This document shows positions 1-9,652 of a stretch of DNA of 64,000 nucleotides, piece by piece. The DNA comes from Phytophthora quininea. Taxonomy: Eukaryota; Oomycota; Peronosporomycetes; Peronosporales; Peronosporaceae. Location of the stretch: assembly GCA_011947345.1 (NCBI GenBank), contig JAAVTG010000457.1, positions 1-64,000 of the forward strand, written 5' to 3'. Made by a program: the position numbers and the translations under genes. The stretch's first letter is position 1. Each line of letters begins with the position of its first letter. The notes under the pieces were generated by a model, which was not told the DNA's origin, searched no databases, and was given only the letters and a program-made list of their open reading frames with translations.

Positions 1-1
1 A

Positions 2-2559
2 GTGTACATCGTATCAAATGTGCCATCGCGCTCTCAAGACGCCGGTCCGCTTGATAAATACGCACAAGAGCTCAAGAATGCATGTCGACGCTATCGGCTC
101 CGGTTCCTCGAAGAAATGATGAAAGATATGGGCACGACGAACTTACTTGGCGTCGCGATTCCTCCCCGTCTGTGGGTTACCGATTTACATTCCCGAGCTG
201 CTCGTCTCTTTCGTCCAAAGCTGCAGCAGATCGACACAGTGTACAAACTGAACCAGTTTGTACGCCAAAAGTTCATGCCAACAGCGCCCATCATTGCTTT
301 AATTAATGAGCTTCAGCTGGTCGGTAATGAAGCCACCGTTCAGCAAATGATTGACTCGAAGACGCTGCCACCAACTGCAGAAGAAAAGGAGGAAAGTGCA
401 CCAAAACCAGCAACTGGCACTAGTAACAAAGCTGAAACTGGTGCTGAGGCTTCAACGAATGATTCCAAGGCGGAACTCACTACGGACGCTCCTGATGTAA
501 AGCAGACACCGTCAACTAGTACTAGTGAGACTCCGTCTGATAGTACAACCGACGTATCTACCTCGGAAGTTGTTTCAGACAATACTGCAGCTACTACTGC
601 GTCAACTTCTTCCCAGAACGACAGCAAAAACGAAGCCACGAATGACGTCGCTGTCAAGGATGATAAGGGCAGCGCTACAACAGCCAGTACAGAGAAATCG
701 GATACTGAAAGCGTTAAGGAAGACAAATCTCCTGCAAAGGCTGCGTCAGCAAGCGAGCAATCTTCCGAAGCGGCGGCGAATGGCCACTCCCAGCAAAACG
801 ATGAAGCATCTGCCAAACTGAAAGCAGAACGTATGCGGGCGATGAAAGTTCTCCACTCGCTGCCGCATGTTGACTCCCAGAGTCTGTAGCCTTGGTGGAT
901 CTCTCGCGTGGACGACGTTCTTCTCATGTTATATGTATGTCGCGATGGATGGATGAAGGGACGAACGTTGCCTCACCGGATGGCGGAGACGTCGACATTG
1001 TTTGGGGACCGAGCGAAAGCGTTCGCGATGGCGACTTGGCCTTCTGTATCCGTTCTTAACAGACGCATTAAAGTCCTTCTGCACGTGTGGACATCTCCGA
1101 AGAAACAACGTCCTCAGGACATTGCGCCGTCGATCGTTGAAGCTTTGGCGGTGCATGCGAATTTGTCCGAACGACGACAGCAAGAGCTGTACTATCAGCA
1201 GCAGCAGGACCAGCATGGGCATTTACAGCAGCAGCTACATCGCCAGCGCGCACGTCGCCACCAAGAACAACAGCGCGCTCAGGCGCGTCAGTACAACGCC
1301 TCTTTCCATGGCTCTCGCCACAATCAGTTCGCAAAGTTGATCTTTTCGTATGGTATCCCGGACGTAAGCACTTGTCGAGATGACCGCGAGCGTAACGAAA
1401 AGTGGCGCTACTTTTGCAGGATAGTCAGATGGGAATAGGTCAGTATCCGCTGGAAGAGCTCCTCGCGGAAGCGCTGGACCTGAGCGCGTCTGTCGTCAAC
1501 GCATGCAAAGCGAAATGGATGCCAACAAAATCATCGAGCCGAACGAAGAGAACTCGATCTTAGGAGGTAAGCGCGGCTTCTGGCTGCTGACTACAACGCA
1601 ATGCAAGCGGCTGCTGCATCGCGTGGACCTCTTCCGGCTGCTACGCACGGAAATCCTCGTGCTGCCGCCGGGTCAGCTTGTAGAGGTTGTTAGTCGTGTC
1701 GTGCAGACTCAGTCAACATCTACTGAGTTCCCTTCGTGGTGGAGCTCGCCGCGCCATGATATTCTGCTGCTACAAGGCGTCGAATGCTACGGACTGGACG
1801 AACATTTAGCTTCCGTATGGAAATTGCCGCTGTTTAACTCGGCCAATACGTCGAACCTCTTCCCGACCACGACGTGGGTGGAAAACTACGTCACTTCCTC
1901 TCGATTGCTTGTCGTAACCTCATTGCGAAGGCACGCGCCTATCATCCGGAAGACGAAGAGTATGCGGAAGCAACCAGCGACGACAGAGTAGACGCACCGC
2001 CGAGTGAGTCGGAGGAGAACGAGCAGAGTGCAGAGTTTAAAAGCCGCATTCGGGATACGAATGGGATGCGGGAAGAAGACCCATATTTCGCTCCGACTGT
2101 GCGTTTGCGGCAGCTCATAGAGAGCAATTCTGTCCGCGATAAGCAGGCAACAGCGCAGCCGAAAGCCAAGGAAGATAGCAAACCCAAAAGGAAAAGACCA
2201 AAGTGTCGCCGCCAGCTGAGGACGCAGCAGACTCGGATGCATCGGACCAAGAGAGCAAAAACAGCCAAGAGAAGCCGAAGCAAACGCCGAGTGCTAGTGA
2301 TGCAAAGCTCTCTCGAAACGAAAAGAAGCCAGCAGCAAAGCAATCTGCTGACGACGTTATCGACTTGGAGGACGACGAAGGAGAAATTTCGTCACCTCCG
2401 AGCTCGCGCTCCGCATCGTCGTCTCCACAGGCCCGCAGCAAGACTTTCGGTCCTGCTGCTGCTGCGGCAGCTAAAGCCGAAAGACAGCAGCCGACAGATG
2501 TGCGTCCTTGGGATGTTATCGTGATCGATGACTCGAACGATGAGTCCGAGTCCGATTAG
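2..2559 (+). CDS. CHD6-9-like chromatin remodeller, C-terminal part (partial, interrupted frame)
   Basis: This gene enters the window from the left. Its C-terminal blocks resemble the region downstream of the helicase in CHD6-9/kismet remodellers: a tryptophan-rich block near 890-960 (PWW..VDD.LLM), a WPS..LNRR.K helix near 1040, and a second WW...HD.LLL.G block near 1735-1790. A Q-rich stretch (1190-1290) and an acidic tail ending at 2559 follow. A clean 56-base intron (1364-1419, GTAAGC...TTTTGCAG) joins in phase. The frame is broken by an in-frame TAG (887-889) and by one-base shifts near 1515, 1900 and 2200. Both ends of each break look coding, so sequence error is more likely than decay. 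The first 290 residues (Ser/Thr/Ala/Glu-rich after residue 130) match nothing I recognise and could be a separate gene. The tail holds two SUMO-interaction-like motifs (VIDLEDDE, VIVIDD). Confidence 0.5.
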
Positions 2560-3028
2560 TCGTCGCAAACCTGTAACAAGCCGGAAAATAAAGACTGTAT
2601 TGTTGTTTGTCAATAGCTGCTGTCTGCAAGGGTCGGACCACAGAGATGAAGGTGCACCTTTAGCAGAGACAGATATCTGATCGAGAATCCAGTCCCAAGT
2701 CTCCATTGTGTCATCAAGGAAACCTTCCTACTCGAGGTTGCCTGTCCCACGTCCCGACGGCAATGCAATCTCTGCTTTCTACCTCACGCGCATCCCGAAG
2801 GGAATTCAGTCTGCCTGGGTCAAAGAGACACCGTCCTCTCTTCCTTCAGCTTCCGCGGGCACGGTACTCAACTGCCACAAGTTTCCGTAGCGAGAATAAG
2901 CTCGCGGTCGTTTACGGAGGGGACTGAACCTAGTACCCCCAAGTGATCAGGACAAGCTTGCGGAAGGCATGTTGGGGCAGTGTTTATTATTCAATTGACC
3001 TTGTCGAGATCACAACCTACCCTTGGCA
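2560..3028. other. intergenic region
   Basis: No supported gene. Short frames of 60-73 codons exist but have no recognisable motif. The region separates the remodeller stop from the ATG at 3029. Confidence 0.5.
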
Positions 3029-3790
3029 ATGGATCCAAGCGACGACAAGCTGATGGAGGAAGCTCTCGAAATCATCGACACCATTGACTTCGAAGCTCTC
3101 TCGACTGCGATTGCTCCATCAGCGACAAACATTGCTGATGATCTTCTCGACGAAGCGATTCGAGCTGTCCAAGCTGCATTCCCAAACAGCAACTTGGAAG
3201 GTCGTCGACAATCGGCAGCAAGAATGCAGCATCAAGATCAGCAAAATACATCTGCGGATGCGCTTCGAGTGCTGATTGATGCTGCCGAGAACGTTGAGAA
3301 GCCAAGTCCTGGAAGCAAAGGTCGTGTCCGAGTTCGTGAGCAGTTGATTCGACTGCGTGAGGTGGTCAAGAAGATGGAGACTCACCTAGAAGCTCTTGCG
3401 AGTCCTCACTCGTCTCGACTGGAAGCTTTAGAGGCGGAAGAAGGCAAGTCGATCGTGGCGGACGAGAACGACAGCGCAGCAGCCAATTTCTTCAGCGACG
3501 AGTCCAACGAGGCGGCTCTGTGGCGCAACATTGCAATCCAACAATTCCGTGCACGTCGCAAAGCGGAGCACGAAAACGCCGAGCTGCGGGGAAACCTGTC
3601 CAAGCAGATGCACCTAGCGAAACAAGTGGAGACGCTGCTTCGTTTGCAGCAACAGCATCACGTACGGGAAACTCTTTCTGACTTGTTTACGAGTTTTATG
3701 ATTGTGCCATTCTCACGTTTACTCCTTTTGAGACAGGAAGAGCTGGAAGATCCGCCGCCGTCACATCAAGATGAAGAGAAAACAAACTGA
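3029..3790 (+). CDS. M96/START-type oomycete coiled-coil protein
   Basis: A protein of about 229-253 residues, depending on one intron. Residues 1-60 are acidic and helical. Around residues 170-215 a bZIP-like helix runs LWRN.A.QQF.ARR.AE.EN and continues into a heptad coiled coil ending in LLRLQQQ. This arrangement is typical of the large oomycete family annotated as M96 mating-specific or START-domain proteins; the lipid-binding START domain itself is not present, so this is a short form. The segment 3662-3736 (GTACGG...GACAG, 75 bases) looks like an intron; reading through it stays in frame, so either form is possible. The start is the ATG at 3029 because the frame upstream offers only a TTG. 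The gene converges with the TPR-TMEM33 gene 115 bases downstream. Function unknown. Confidence 0.6.
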   Translation: MDPSDDKLMEEALEIIDTIDFEALSTAIAPSATNIADDLLDEAIRAVQAAFPNSNLEGRRQSAARMQHQDQQNTSADALRVLIDAAENVEKPSPGSKGRVRVREQLIRLREVVKKMETHLEALASPHSSRLEALEAEEGKSIVADENDSAAANFFSDESNEAALWRNIAIQQFRARRKAEHENAELRGNLSKQMHLAKQVETLLRLQQQHHVRETLSDLFTSFMIVPFSRLLLLRQEELEDPPPSHQDEEKTN

Positions 3791-3905
3791 ACCGCAGACG
3801 TTAGCCTAAAGGATCGTCAATATCCACGCCGATCTTGCCATGTTCCTTATCCCTTGTCTATCTACAGCGCTTATATGCAAGCAGTATCAACTCTCGAGCA
3901 GCCAT

Positions 3906-5132
3906 CTACATGATATTGCAGCGCGAAGCGAGACCACCACCGGACGCAGCTTGCTGTTGCTGCTGAGCGTCTCCCATCTTGACGGCGAACGCGTGGATCT
4001 TGGCGTACGCTCCAGCCAGGAACGCTGGGCAGCGCGGGTGGTTCACCACCGTCAAAATGGTCATGTGCAGCATCCGGAAGGCTTCCTGGAGCTGCGGGGA
4101 GATCATGTAGCGCACCCGCAGCACCTGCCAGTAGAGCACGAGCAGCAAAAAGTTGCGCGACGGCAGCAACATCTCGACGACTAGCGCAACGCCAATGGCC
4201 ACCTCGATATTCGCAGCCACCTGCGGCATGCGGGTGTAGAGCTTGGCCCACTTGGCTCTCGTCGCCAGCGCCGGCCAGCTCGGGTCGCCAATAATCCGCG
4301 CCGTCAACGGCACCAACGCCTTACTGGTGACCAAAGTGACGACCGCAGAGTCGTACAGTCCTAACACTTGCAGCAGCGACGACAAGTACGAAAAGAAGTG
4401 CACCATTTCCAACAGGAACACTGGCAGCAGCGCCATCGCGTGTGGCGGGGAGACCCAGAACACCAGGCAGAAGAAGAACGCCTGCGCTGCAGGATCCAAT
4501 AGCAGTCTCTGTGCATAGCTGGCCTGCCATTTGGGCACTCCGTGGGTGAAGAACAAGTAGCTGGCGTGGTTAATCAGCGCGATCTTGAAGAAGTTGGCAA
4601 AGGCCAAGTGGCTCGGCATGAGAAAGGGCAGCCAGAAGCTCACGAAGCTCAGCAGCAGCAGCGACCGCAGCGCGAACTGGAACAACTGGAACATGCTGCG
4701 TTTGTCGCCAATCAGGAAGCTTTTCAGCGAGGCAGCGGGCGCTGCGGCTGAATTTCCTCGGTTGTTCATGAGCTTGGCTTCCACCAGTCGCAGGCCCTCC
4801 AGCAGGCCGGCGTTGGCTCCTTCCTTCTTCAGGCCATCCTGGTAGGCCCGGTAGGCGTCCGGATAGCGGCCCAGTGCATACAGAGCCGAGCCCTTGCGCG
4901 AGTAGCCCTTGGGCCAGTCAGGCTTGAGCGCCAGGCACTTGTCGGCGTCGCTCAGCGCCTCCTGCGCCTTGCCGAGCTTGAGCTGCGCGGCCGAGCGGTT
5001 GCTGTAGAAGACGTGCGCGTTGGGGGCGCTGGGGGCCAGCGACAGCGCCTCGGAGAAGCACGCGACGGCGTCGGCGTAGAGCCCCGCGGAGAAGGCGCGG
5101 TTGCCGCGGTCCTTGGCTTGGTCGGCGGCCAT
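3906..5132 (-). CDS. TPR-TMEM33/Pom33 fusion membrane protein with CaaX end
   Basis: A 408-residue, single-exon protein. Residues 4-106 form three tetratricopeptide repeats of the Sti1/Hop type (GNRAF...YADAVACFSEAL; YSNRSAAQLKLGK; YSRKGSALYALGRY). After a Ser/Ala linker the rest is hydrophobic, with several membrane spans, and matches the TMEM33/Pom33/Kr-h2 family: the conserved core YWQVLRVRYM near residue 335 and the terminal HPRCPAFL block near 370. Known TMEM33 proteins sit in the ER and nuclear envelope, shape tubules and help nuclear-pore assembly; they normally lack TPRs. The last four residues are CNIM, a plausible CaaX prenylation box. The TPRs could recruit Hsp70/Hsp90 to the ER membrane (inference). 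The frame is intact, and the ATG at 5132 is the first in-frame start before the TPR core. Confidence 0.85.
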   Translation of the reverse strand: MAADQAKDRGNRAFSAGLYADAVACFSEALSLAPSAPNAHVFYSNRSAAQLKLGKAQEALSDADKCLALKPDWPKGYSRKGSALYALGRYPDAYRAYQDGLKKEGANAGLLEGLRLVEAKLMNNRGNSAAAPAASLKSFLIGDKRSMFQLFQFALRSLLLLSFVSFWLPFLMPSHLAFANFFKIALINHASYLFFTHGVPKWQASYAQRLLLDPAAQAFFFCLVFWVSPPHAMALLPVFLLEMVHFFSYLSSLLQVLGLYDSAVVTLVTSKALVPLTARIIGDPSWPALATRAKWAKLYTRMPQVAANIEVAIGVALVVEMLLPSRNFLLLVLYWQVLRVRYMISPQLQEAFRMLHMTILTVVNHPRCPAFLAGAYAKIHAFAVKMGDAQQQQQAASGGGLASRCNIM

Positions 5133-5488
5133 CTTGTCGAATGATCGAGATTGTCAAACAGATCGGGAGAGGTACACTTTTCCGTACAAATCTTTTGTGC
5201 CTTTCACATCAACAGAAAACACGTGGCCAAGCGCTTTGAACGGCGGGAAAGTGATCGCGCTCGGATGGGACCACTGCAACTTGGACGCATGAATGGACAA
5301 TGTGCAGCAAGCTTACTTTATTTACACGGAGCCTCGCCTCGAAGCCCCGTTCCTCTAGGGTCTAACCTAAAAACTCCCTTTTCATCTTCATCTTGTTTTG
5401 TGTTGATACATTTGGCTTCAGGCCGCACGGACCGTCGTGATGGAGCCAACGCGCGAGCGTTTGGCGTCCACGGCGTCCACGTAGCCAC
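5133..5488. other. short intergenic region between two minus-strand genes
   Basis: Holds the upstream region of the TPR-TMEM33 gene and the 3' end of the Myb-like gene. No coding signal or structured RNA seen. Confidence 0.4.
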
Positions 5489-6621
5489 TTACGGACAATG
5501 CACGCATGCGTTTGGTGGGGAGTTGACGGACGGGTCGTTCTCGTTGTTGGTTGTCTCCGTGGGGGTCGACGGCGCAGTGACCTCGGTGGGCTCTTGTTTT
5601 ACCGGATCTTCGTCTGCTTTGGACTTGTCGCTTTTCTTGCCCTTCTTCTCGTTGCGGTTGGCCTTGTAGAAAAAGTCAAGCAATAGACCGACGGCGTTGG
5701 CGTCGTCCACATCTCCCGACGAGTTCTCCGAGTCCTCGTCGTCCTGATATGTGCGCGGCTTTAGCGGCACGGGTCGGGATCGGTGGCCCGACGGCGACGG
5801 CCGCGCGTCGAACTCGTCCGTGGGCACGGGCGCCTCTTCCCGGTTCTCCTTGAGCTTCTTCAAGAAGGCCGACTCGAGCGCCACGAGCTCCAGCTGGGCC
5901 TGCATGAGTCGCACTCTGGACTCGGGTGTGGGGCTGCAAGGCCGAAACACCTGCTTGCCGATGCACTCTCCGCCCGTGAACTTCTTGGTGATCCGCATGG
6001 GTTCGCAGTTGAGTTTCTGGGACAAGTACAGTCGCAGCATGGTGCCGCGCTCGAGCGGCAGCAGGCCTTCCTTGAAGTAGTTGGTGAGCTGCGCGGCGTA
6101 GCGGCTCTCTTCCTCGGTCCACTTGCCCTTACGGAGCCCGGGTCTGGCCTTGCTCTTGGTGGATCGGTTGGAGATCTTGGGGTGCGCGACCGCTTGGCGG
6201 CGGGCTTCTTGGGCTTCTCCAGCTGCAGAATGTGGTGCGCCGCGGCCGTCTCCAGGTCCATGGGCGGCTGCGGCTCGGTCTTGATGGTGTAGCGCTCCTG
6301 CGGGTACAGCATCGAGTGTTGCGGCTGCGGCTCGCGCTCGGGCTCGCCCATGGGGGCGGAGGGGTACATGGGCTGCGGCACCCTGCTGTGCGGGAAGGCT
6401 GGCGGCGCGTTGGCTCGCGCGCTGGGGATGATGAAGCGCAGCGGCGCCAGCGTGGGCGGCGCCACCGACGTCGGCGGCGGCGGCTGCGAGCGCTGGAACA
6501 GCGTGGGCGGCTGCTGCATCTGCGGGAAGGCCGGCGCGGGCATGGCCGCCGACGAGGACGGGAAGCTGTTGGCGGCGTTCTGCGGCGACGAGCCCTGGTG
6601 GATGAGCGAGCGCATGTCCAT
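5489..6621 (-). CDS. Myb-like (RKGKWT-type) DNA-binding protein, one frameshift
   Basis: The N-terminal half (start at ATG 6621, MDMRSL) is rich in Pro, Gln and Ala and looks disordered. The central domain begins RKGKWTEEE.RYA..L...F..GLLPL, followed by LR.YLS..LNCEPMRI.KKF and CIGKQVFR. I recognise this as the Myb-like domain common in diatom and oomycete nuclear proteins, which pairs a SANT-like start with the invariant MRI.KKF block. An acidic tail contains DEDSENSSGDVDD. The two halves lie in different frames, joined by a one-base shift near 6180 inside a C-run; both sides are clearly coding, so an assembly indel is likely. Role: probable transcription regulator (inference from domain only). 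Confidence 0.65.
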
Positions 6622-7819
6622 CTTGGTGAGGAAGGTCTTGGCGGCTGGAAGGCGAAATGGCAAGCTTTGCCGCACACCACCAAGCCGACGGAGGACGCTT
6701 ATTTTTCCCTCCGCTAGAGCACTTGCCACAACCCCACGAGGGTGGACGGGGCGAAGGCCGCGCATTGGTCAAAAAGCGCGAATTGACGAATCTGTCCCGA
6801 TTAACGATTGTTGAAGTGGACTGGATCTGCGCAGCCGTAACAACTTCAACAAAAGAAGCAAAGTCTCCCGTGGCGGGCGCCGACACCGTCGCTGCCGAGC
6901 TGCCGCACAAGCAGTGCACGCTGGCGCTGCGTCCTTATTGCGACTGCATGGGCTTGATCGAAGGGCATGGGTGCGATCCCTCGATCTCACTGGATTGTTG
7001 GCCGCAGACTTCAAGCGCGGGGGAGCCCGGGCTTTGCGCGAAGTTGAAGCGCCAGTGGAGATTGGTGAGACCGGCAGCGATGAGACAGACCCCGAGATGT
7101 CCTTTTGGACCAATCGCCGCGGGGGCAACCTTCGCAAGATCGCGACCACCCATTTTTGTTTGCGCTTTGTATGCCGCACAGCGCACTTCTCGCGGGATTG
7201 TTATGTCAACTCGGACCTCTGCTTCGCCACGTGCGGCGCGGTCCTGCTTGTGCTGCTTGCTTGCTTGCGCAGCAAAAGCGATCCCGTCGTCAAGGAGAAT
7301 GCGGAGCAAAGACACCCATGGACCGTGTCGCCCTTTGCTTCGTGTGCTTCCGTCCGCGGGATGGGACTCGAGGGAAGTCGAATAAAGGGCTTGTTGCTTC
7401 GCAAGCAATTTACATCGGCATGAACCTACCGGTCGAGTTGCTTCTGGTCCAGGCAATCCCTGGCATAGAGCGAAGAGACCCGCGGCGGTGTGTGGTCACG
7501 ACTTCAATGTCTGCCTGCTTTCTGCACCTTCGACACCTGCGCCGCGGGCCGTTTCTGAAAAAAAATTGTAGTGCAGTCGATGCGCACATCGATCGAGGCG
7601 CCGTACGGAGCTCGGCGGGGCGGGGCGCGCTCGGTTTGATATTGCCCCGCAACGGGTGCCACGTACCCTCAGCAGTGTATGTCGATCCTCGTACAGTACG
7701 CATATCTTGGCGTTTGTATGGAGCGAACTTCCACATCGAAGTTCAGTTGTTGAAGATACGTCTGCCTGGTCTGCGCGCCGCCCTTTCCCACACCAGTTCC
7801 CGCTCTTTTCGTCGACGTC
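6622..7819. other. region without a supported gene
   Basis: Long frames exist on both strands (up to 272 codons), but they overlap each other, change composition abruptly and show no motif. The Myb-like gene promoter should lie at the left edge. Confidence 0.4.
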
Positions 7820-8194
7820 ATGCCATCGCGGTCACCATTGATTTTGGACGAATCACCGCGCGGCAACTATGCTCGAATTGCAAATCTACGCACAATGCGC
7901 AAACTCGAGGCACTTCAACTTGACTCTCTCTTCAGGAAGATGTGTAGGCCCACAGATGTTGGTGCTGCAATGCTGGCAGCTCGCTGAGCAAGTCTCAGAG
8001 CAGACTGCATCAAGCCAGCAGCACTGCCGAAAGATAATTTTCGTGAATTCCTCGTGGATCGTGTCGCTGATCGGAGTTCATCATCGCAGTTTACAAGCTG
8101 CAACCATTCCCGGCAAGGCACACACAAGTTTTCTTCTCTGATGCAGGAGCTCCTATCTCTTGGAAGTGAGTATGTGTATCGCTGTTTTATCTAG
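7820..8194 (+). pseudogene. small unrecognised gene interrupted by one TGA
   Basis: From the ATG at 7820 the frame encodes a basic, helical peptide (MPSRSPLILDESPRGNYARI, then MRKLEALQLDSLFRKM). A TGA at 7985-7987 interrupts it, but the same frame stays open to 8194 with similar composition (FREFLVDRVADRSSSSQF; KFSSLMQELLSLGSEYV). The GTGAGT at about 8166 could be a splice donor, in which case the last residues are intronic. The piece before the TGA is only 55 codons. No family recognised. It may be a broken gene, a gene with an unseen intron, or a frame kept open by chance. Confidence 0.3.
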
Positions 8195-8316
8195 TCGATT
8201 CCAGCAAATTGTTTGACAAAAAATGGCGTTCATTTAATTTAATGGCAATACGGCATGAGTATCAACGTGTCTGCAGGTACAGTACTAGTTGACGCCTTCG
8301 ATGCGAGGCATGTTGA

Positions 8317-8813
8317 TCACGGGCACTCTGGACGATACTCGCCGCCGCTGTTGTTGTTGTTGTGCTGCTGCTGCTGCTGGTAGGGCGCGTACCGGTAGTT
8401 GTGCATCATTTGCCCATTGCAGTTGTGCATGGCCCGCTGAGTGCACTGCGCGCACGGGCACACCACCTCTCCGGTCGAGGTGTTGCCCAGCCAAAAGACC
8501 AGATCCGGCCATGGGATCTCGTCGGTGCATGGCTCCCTTGACGGCTCCAGCTTGCCCAAGCAAAAGGCCGCTTCAGAGCTGCTGTAGTGAGGCACTGCAG
8601 AGTGCTGCGTCCCATTAAAGCAACTGCCTTTGGCGGACATGGAACTGCTCGTCGGGAAGAAGCCCGCCGGGTCCAGCTCTAGGAAAGTGTCGGACGTTGA
8701 AGGCTCCAAGAAGGTGGCCGGGAAGAAAAGGTGGAGACGTCTCTGCTGTCTCCGAAGTTGATGGGGCTGGCGTCGGGATAGGCCGTCGCTTGATTCTGTT
8801 TGTCCATGAGCAT
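8317..8813 (-). CDS. unrecognised protein with Cys-rich patch and poly-Q/N tail, one frameshift
   Basis: The likely start is the ATG at 8813 (MLMDKQNQATAY). A one-base shift near 8710 links to the second frame (MEPSTSDTFLELDPAGFF). Around the middle there is a compact patch, WPDLVFWLGN followed by CPCAQCTQRAMHNC, that could bind a metal or be a small folded core. The end is poly-Gln then poly-Asn (QQQQQHNNNN). No known family. The Gln/Asn tail suggests a regulatory or aggregation-prone segment, but function is unknown. Confidence 0.4.
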
Positions 8814-9652
8814 GAGTTGAGTTGGGGCGGCTACTTGGGCGAGAGCGGATTGAAGAGTGAGCAAAGGAGCTCGCAAGACGTCGAAGCGTCGCGACTTTCC
8901 AGCGCGAGGGTGGAAGGATGGCCGAAACGCTCCCCCGAGCCGCTGGCGGGGTGTTTCAGCGTCACGTGGCTAGGTTCATCCGTTTTCTGAGCTGCACCGG
9001 CGGGCAATAAGCGATGGAGACTGCGACGGACTAAATTTGTGGGGTTTCCGGAAGCTTCTCCTCCGACATGCGGCCCTGCAGTGCGGACACTGCAGTTTTC
9101 GACTCGAGCGCATGGCCGTCGTGTCGTGCAAACGCTTCATTCTACTCGGCCGACGGCGATATTGGGACACGCACAGCGTTTCCTTGAGATGCATTTCCCG
9201 AGGAAACCGATGGCGTGCAAAACTCGCCTGCGGTGGTGGAGAACATGTACAACTTGGCAAAGCTATCACTTCAACGTCGATGTTCGCTTTAGATGTGGTA
9301 AGTAATTCGATGTAATGTGTGTGCCGCTGAAATCCCGGCGCGTCAAGCTAACCTAGAGTCGAATAAATGTGCATTCGGCCAAGTGAAGGAACGCTACACA
9401 CCAAAGGGGTCCACCCAGCGTGTCAGGAGCGCCACCACCATCATATTTGCATCTCAGCGTTCGACGGAGTCTTGCATCTTCCATTTTGGAAACGTGGCTG
9501 CTCTGGTGCGAAAGCTTTCCAAAGCTTTTGCCAAGGTCCCGCAGGTATATCGCGTTAGTCACGTTTCCGCTGTTGCAGTTGTTTATCCTCCACCGCCACG
9601 TACGCCGAAACTTCGCTGACAAGCTTGTCGCCACGGTCTCCTTCACTTTACT
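8814..9652. other. region without a supported gene
   Basis: Several frames of 60-100 codons overlap here without motif or consistent composition. Probably the upstream region of the Q/N-rich gene and the 3' flank of the coiled-coil gene. Confidence 0.35.

Noticed and set aside
6232..6814. Long + strand frames rich in Arg/Gly
   Set aside because: Shadow of the GC-rich, Pro/Ala-coding Myb-like gene on the other strand.
7105..7923. 272-codon open frame on the + strand
   Set aside because: Mixed composition, many Arg/Cys/His runs, no motif, and overlapped by equally long frames on both strands; it also overlaps the better-looking start at 7820.
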